Source: JAOTWJ01 sp036398175 (GTDB taxonomy: Bacteria > Gemmatimonadota > Gemmatimonadetes > Gemmatimonadales > GWC2-71-9). Taken from it: a stretch of 16,603 bases of DNA. The notes beneath the pieces were generated by a model. It worked only from the letters and a program-made list of their open reading frames with translations, was not told the DNA's origin and made no database searches. Positions 13,950-16,603 of the stretch are shown one piece after another. A program made the position numbers and the translations under genes. The stretch spans positions 1-16,603 of the forward strand of contig DASWHL010000042.1 in NCBI GenBank assembly GCA_036398175.1. The letters run 5' to 3'. Position 1 is the stretch's first letter, and each line of letters starts with the position of its first letter.

Positions 13950-14978
13950 ATGCCTGAAAGCCTGACTGAACGCGAGTGGAAAGTGCTGGAGGCGGTCGTC
14001 CACACGTATATCGAGACGGCCGAGCCCGCCGGCTCGCGCACGATTGCCAAGCGATTCCCGCTCGGGGTATCGGCCGCCACGATCCGGAACACGATGGGCG
14101 ATCTCGAGGAGCGGGGCTACCTGTTCCATCCCCACACCTCGGCCGGCCGGATCCCCACGGACCGGGCGTACCGGCTGTACGTGGATCAGCTCATCTGGCG
14201 CCGCCCGGTGGGCGGTCCCGAGCAGGAACGGCTCTCCCAGGAGCTGCGGGGCGACCAGGGCGTGATCGAGGGGATCCTCGAGAAGGCGGCCCAGGTGCTC
14301 GGCGTGCTCACGCAGGAGCTGGGCGTGGCCGTCGCACCGTCGTTCGACCGCGCCGTGCTGGAGCGGCTCGAACTGATGCAGATTGCGGCCGAGCGGCTCC
14401 TCATCGTGCTCGTGCTCCGCGGCGGCCTGGCCCGCACCATTTTCCTTGAGGTCGCGTCCCACCTGCCGAGCCAGGCCATTGCCAGTGTGACGGCGGTGCT
14501 GAACGAGCGGCTGAGCGGGCTCACGCTGCGGGAGATCCGCTCGTCGCTCCGCGAGCGGCTGCGCGACTCGGGGAAAAGCGGGGCCGAGTCCGAGCTGCTC
14601 AACATCTTCATCGAGGAAGCGGACCAGGTGTTCGAGGTGCCGGGCGCGGGGCAGATCATGCTGAGCAGCCCCAAGATGCTGGCCGAACAGCCCGAGTTCC
14701 ACTCGAACGAACAGATCCGCACGCTGCTCGAGCTGACCGACCGGCGGGATGTGCTGCGCGAAGCGCTCCGCACGCGGGACCAGCCCGGGGTGACGGTCAC
14801 GATCGGAACGGAAAACACGGACCCGCGGCTCAGCCCCTTCACCATCGTGACGTCGAGCTACCAGCGGGGCGCGCTCTCCGGCGTCATTGGCGTGATGGGT
14901 CCCACGCGGATGCCGTACGATAAGGTCCTGACGCTGGTGGAGCACACGAGCCGCATGATCGAAGATCTGGTCTCCTGA
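13950..14978 (+). CDS. hrcA: Heat-inducible transcription repressor HrcA
   Basis: 342 residues, typical length. The N-terminal winged helix (about 1-75) is LTEREWKVLEAVVHTYIETA, GSRTIAKRF, SAATIRNTMGDLEERGYL, followed by HPHTSAGRIPTDRAYRLYVD, the clearest HrcA signature. The GAF-like middle and C-terminal dimer region continues through LELTDRRDVLREAL and TIVTSSYQRGALSGVIGVMGP, the conserved family ending. HrcA represses chaperone operons by binding CIRCE and needs GroE for activity. ATG 13950 is the sole sensible start and has no Shine-Dalgarno, though a promoter lies just upstream. The frame is open back to 13626 inside hemW and is ignored. dnaJ starts one base after the stop, so the repressor and co-chaperone are co-expressed. 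Confidence 0.94.
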   Translation: MPESLTEREWKVLEAVVHTYIETAEPAGSRTIAKRFPLGVSAATIRNTMGDLEERGYLFHPHTSAGRIPTDRAYRLYVDQLIWRRPVGGPEQERLSQELRGDQGVIEGILEKAAQVLGVLTQELGVAVAPSFDRAVLERLELMQIAAERLLIVLVLRGGLARTIFLEVASHLPSQAIASVTAVLNERLSGLTLREIRSSLRERLRDSGKSGAESELLNIFIEEADQVFEVPGAGQIMLSSPKMLAEQPEFHSNEQIRTLLELTDRRDVLREALRTRDQPGVTVTIGTENTDPRLSPFTIVTSSYQRGALSGVIGVMGPTRMPYDKVLTLVEHTSRMIEDLVS

Positions 14979-14979
14979 C

Positions 14980-16119
14980 ATGGCGCGCGACTACTACGAG
15001 TTGCTCGGGATCGGCCGGGACGCCGGCGAAGCCGACCTGAAGCGCGCCTACCGCAAGCTGGCCATGGAGTTCCACCCCGACCGCAACGACGGGGACAAGC
15101 AGGCCGAGGCGCGGTTCAAGGAGGTGACCGAGGCGTACGAGGTGCTGCGCGACCCGCAGAAACGCGCCCAGTACGACCGGTTCGGCGCCGCCGGGATGCG
15201 CGGCGGCGGGTTCGGGGACGTGCATCCGGACCTCGCCGAAGCGCTGAGCATCTTCATGCGCGACTTCGGGAACATGGGTGGCTTCGACGCGATCTTCGGC
15301 GGCGGACAGCGGAGCCGCCGGTCGCGGCGGCGCGGCCAGGACGTGCGGGTCACCATGGAGGTGACGCTCGCCGAGGTCGTGACCGGCGCCAAGCGCACCG
15401 TCAAGCTCCGCACGCTCCAGCCGTGCGACGCGTGCAACGGGACCGGCGCCCGCAAGGGCACGGGCACCGACGTGTGCCGCACGTGCGGCGGCGTAGGCGA
15501 GGTGCGGCAGGCCACCCAGTCGTTCCTCGGCCACTTCGTGTCGGTCACCACGTGCCCCACTTGCAACGGGGAAGGGAGCACGATCCGCGACCTGTGCGGC
15601 GAATGCCGCGGCGACGGGCGCACGCGGCGCGAGCGGACCGTGGACATCGAGATCCCCGCCGGCGTCTCGAGCAGCAACTACCTCACCCTGCGGGGCCAGG
15701 GGCAGGCCGGCTCGCGCGGCGGCCCGCCGGGCGACCTGATCGTGGTGCTCGAGGTCGAGGCGGATCCGCGCTTCGAGCGGCACGGCGACGACCTGGTCTA
15801 CGACCTCCCGGTCTCGTTCAGCCAGGCCGCCCTCGGGCACGAGTTCGAGGTGCCCACGCCCGTGAGCGCGCTCCCGCTCCGCGTGCCCGCCGGCACGCAG
15901 TCGGGGGCGGTGTTCACGCTGCGCGGCAAGGGCCTGCCCGCGCTGAACGGCGGCACGGGCGACCTCCACGTCCGCGTGCACGTGTGGACGCCGCCGAGTC
16001 TGTCCCGGGAGATGGAGGACCTGTTCCAGAAGCTCCAGGAAGTCGAGGGGGAGCCGCCGTCCACCAGCAAGGACGGCAAGGGATTCTGGGACCGGATGAA
16101 GGAGGCGCTGGGCGGCTGA
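14980..16119 (+). CDS. dnaJ: Type I chaperone DnaJ (Hsp40)
   Basis: 379 residues. The J domain (1-68) has HPD at 32-34, which stimulates DnaK's ATPase. A short Gly/Phe linker (about 69-110) and an Arg-rich stretch (QRSRRSRRRGQ) precede the substrate domain. Four zinc-binding CxxCxGxG repeats are complete: C149/C152, C166/C169, C192/C195 and C206/C209. The C-terminal peptide-binding domains follow, ending in FWDRMKEALGG. It starts one base after hrcA and overlaps hinT at TGATG. No dnaK or grpE is present in this window, so its partners are encoded elsewhere. Confidence 0.95.
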   Translation: MARDYYELLGIGRDAGEADLKRAYRKLAMEFHPDRNDGDKQAEARFKEVTEAYEVLRDPQKRAQYDRFGAAGMRGGGFGDVHPDLAEALSIFMRDFGNMGGFDAIFGGGQRSRRSRRRGQDVRVTMEVTLAEVVTGAKRTVKLRTLQPCDACNGTGARKGTGTDVCRTCGGVGEVRQATQSFLGHFVSVTTCPTCNGEGSTIRDLCGECRGDGRTRRERTVDIEIPAGVSSSNYLTLRGQGQAGSRGGPPGDLIVVLEVEADPRFERHGDDLVYDLPVSFSQAALGHEFEVPTPVSALPLRVPAGTQSGAVFTLRGKGLPALNGGTGDLHVRVHVWTPPSLSREMEDLFQKLQEVEGEPPSTSKDGKGFWDRMKEALGG

Positions 16120-16457
16120 TGAGCGGCTGCCTCTTCTGCCGGATTGTGGCCGGGGAGATCCCCGCCAAGGTGGTCCGCGGCGACGACCGCTACCTGGCGT
16201 TCCACGACATTGATCCGAAGGCGCCCACGCACATCCTGGTGATCCCCAGGCGGCACGTGGCCTCCCTGGATGCGGCGGACGACCCCGCCATGCTCGGCGG
16301 CCTGCTGGCGTTCACGCGCGCGATTGCCCGCGAAGCGGGCGTGGCGGATGCCGGTTACCGCACCGTGATCAACACCAACCGTCACGGCGGGCAGGCGGTG
16401 GACCACCTCCACGTCCACATCCTCGGCGGCCGGCAGATGACGTGGCCTCCTGGGTGA
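16119..16457 (+). CDS. hinT: HIT-family purine nucleoside phosphoramidase HinT
   Basis: 112 residues, complete and of usual length. The N-terminus MSGCLFCRIVAGEIPAKVV carries the zinc-type Cys pair seen in many bacterial HinT proteins, followed by AFHDIDPKAPTHILVIPRRH. The histidine triad is HLHVHILGG (H96, H98, H100), whose middle/third His is the nucleophile region for hydrolysis of adenosine phosphoramidates. The C-terminal MTWPPG matches HinT's conserved Trp-Pro-Pro-Gly end. ATG 16119 shares a base with the dnaJ stop, and GGAGG lies about 14 bases upstream, so it is the last gene of the hrcA-dnaJ-hinT unit. Confidence 0.93.
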   Translation: MSGCLFCRIVAGEIPAKVVRGDDRYLAFHDIDPKAPTHILVIPRRHVASLDAADDPAMLGGLLAFTRAIAREAGVADAGYRTVINTNRHGGQAVDHLHVHILGGRQMTWPPG

Positions 16458-16505
16458 GTACAAACAGACGGTGAGACGGACAGACGGCGTGAACTGGACG
16501 CCGTA

Positions 16506-16603
16506 GACGCCGAGACGCAGAGTGGCCCTGAGTCGCGAGCTGGAAGTGCGACCCCTGACAGCTTGTGTCTCACAGCCACTGCGCGTCTCGGCGTCTCGGC
16601 GTC
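16506..16603. repeat. Inverted repeat after hinT, running to the window edge
   Basis: GACGCCGAGACGC (16506-16518) has an exact inverted match at 16583-16595, and flanking GTGG/CCAC extend the pairing with interruptions. The right arm continues as an 8-bp tandem (CTCGGCGT) to the edge. No T-run follows, so it is not a classic intrinsic terminator. The rest of 16458-16603 shows no gene. Confidence 0.6.

Noticed and set aside
16506..16595. Intrinsic terminator after hinT
   Set aside because: The arms are about 65 bases apart and no T-run follows; called an inverted repeat only.

Overview
The window is very GC-rich, gene-dense bacterial chromosome from a diderm: two outer-membrane beta-barrel proteins are encoded. 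The order obgE-dprA-hemW-hrcA-dnaJ-hinT, the style of the HrcA and DnaJ proteins, and the many short overlapping genes with GTG starts fit Gemmatimonadota or a near relative. That placement is inference from protein character, not from a marker-gene search.

Left part (1-7107) is cell-envelope. A Wzi-like barrel, cut by the window edge, and a flippase-like LPG-synthase-type membrane protein run rightward. They converge with, and overlap by 68 bases, a five-gene leftward operon: extended SDR epimerase/reductase, CPBP intramembrane protease-like protein, unrecognised outer-membrane barrel, and two GT4 glycosyltransferases. Four of the five genes are joined by 1-7 base overlaps or a short gap of 43 bases. 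The last glycosyltransferase appears to start at a CTG codon. The set suggests building and exporting a surface glycan or glycolipid.

Middle part (7196-9392) holds a thiol-methyltransferase-like SAM enzyme, a YfiT/DinB-fold protein, and then a small mobile-repeat island. The island is an IS200-like RAYT transposase (HUH plus one Tyr) flanked by two 112-bp composite palindromes in direct orientation. A 32-bp-period array of decayed half-copies supplies the transposase's own C-terminal tail and stop codon. A third palindrome copy, inverted, sits exactly at the end of dprA and supplies its TGA. This REP/BIME-like system is the most interesting thing here.

Right part (9393-16603) is a housekeeping series, all rightward: a class 3 (ReAV-type) asparaginase, obgE, dprA, hemW, hrcA, dnaJ and hinT. 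A good sigma70-like promoter (TTGACC, 18 bases, TAATTT) precedes hrcA inside the end of hemW. hrcA, dnaJ and hinT are then tightly coupled. Three operon-head genes show a TAnnnT hexamer 5-6 bases before the start codon and no Shine-Dalgarno, which suggests leaderless transcription. No rRNA, tRNA or CRISPR was found.
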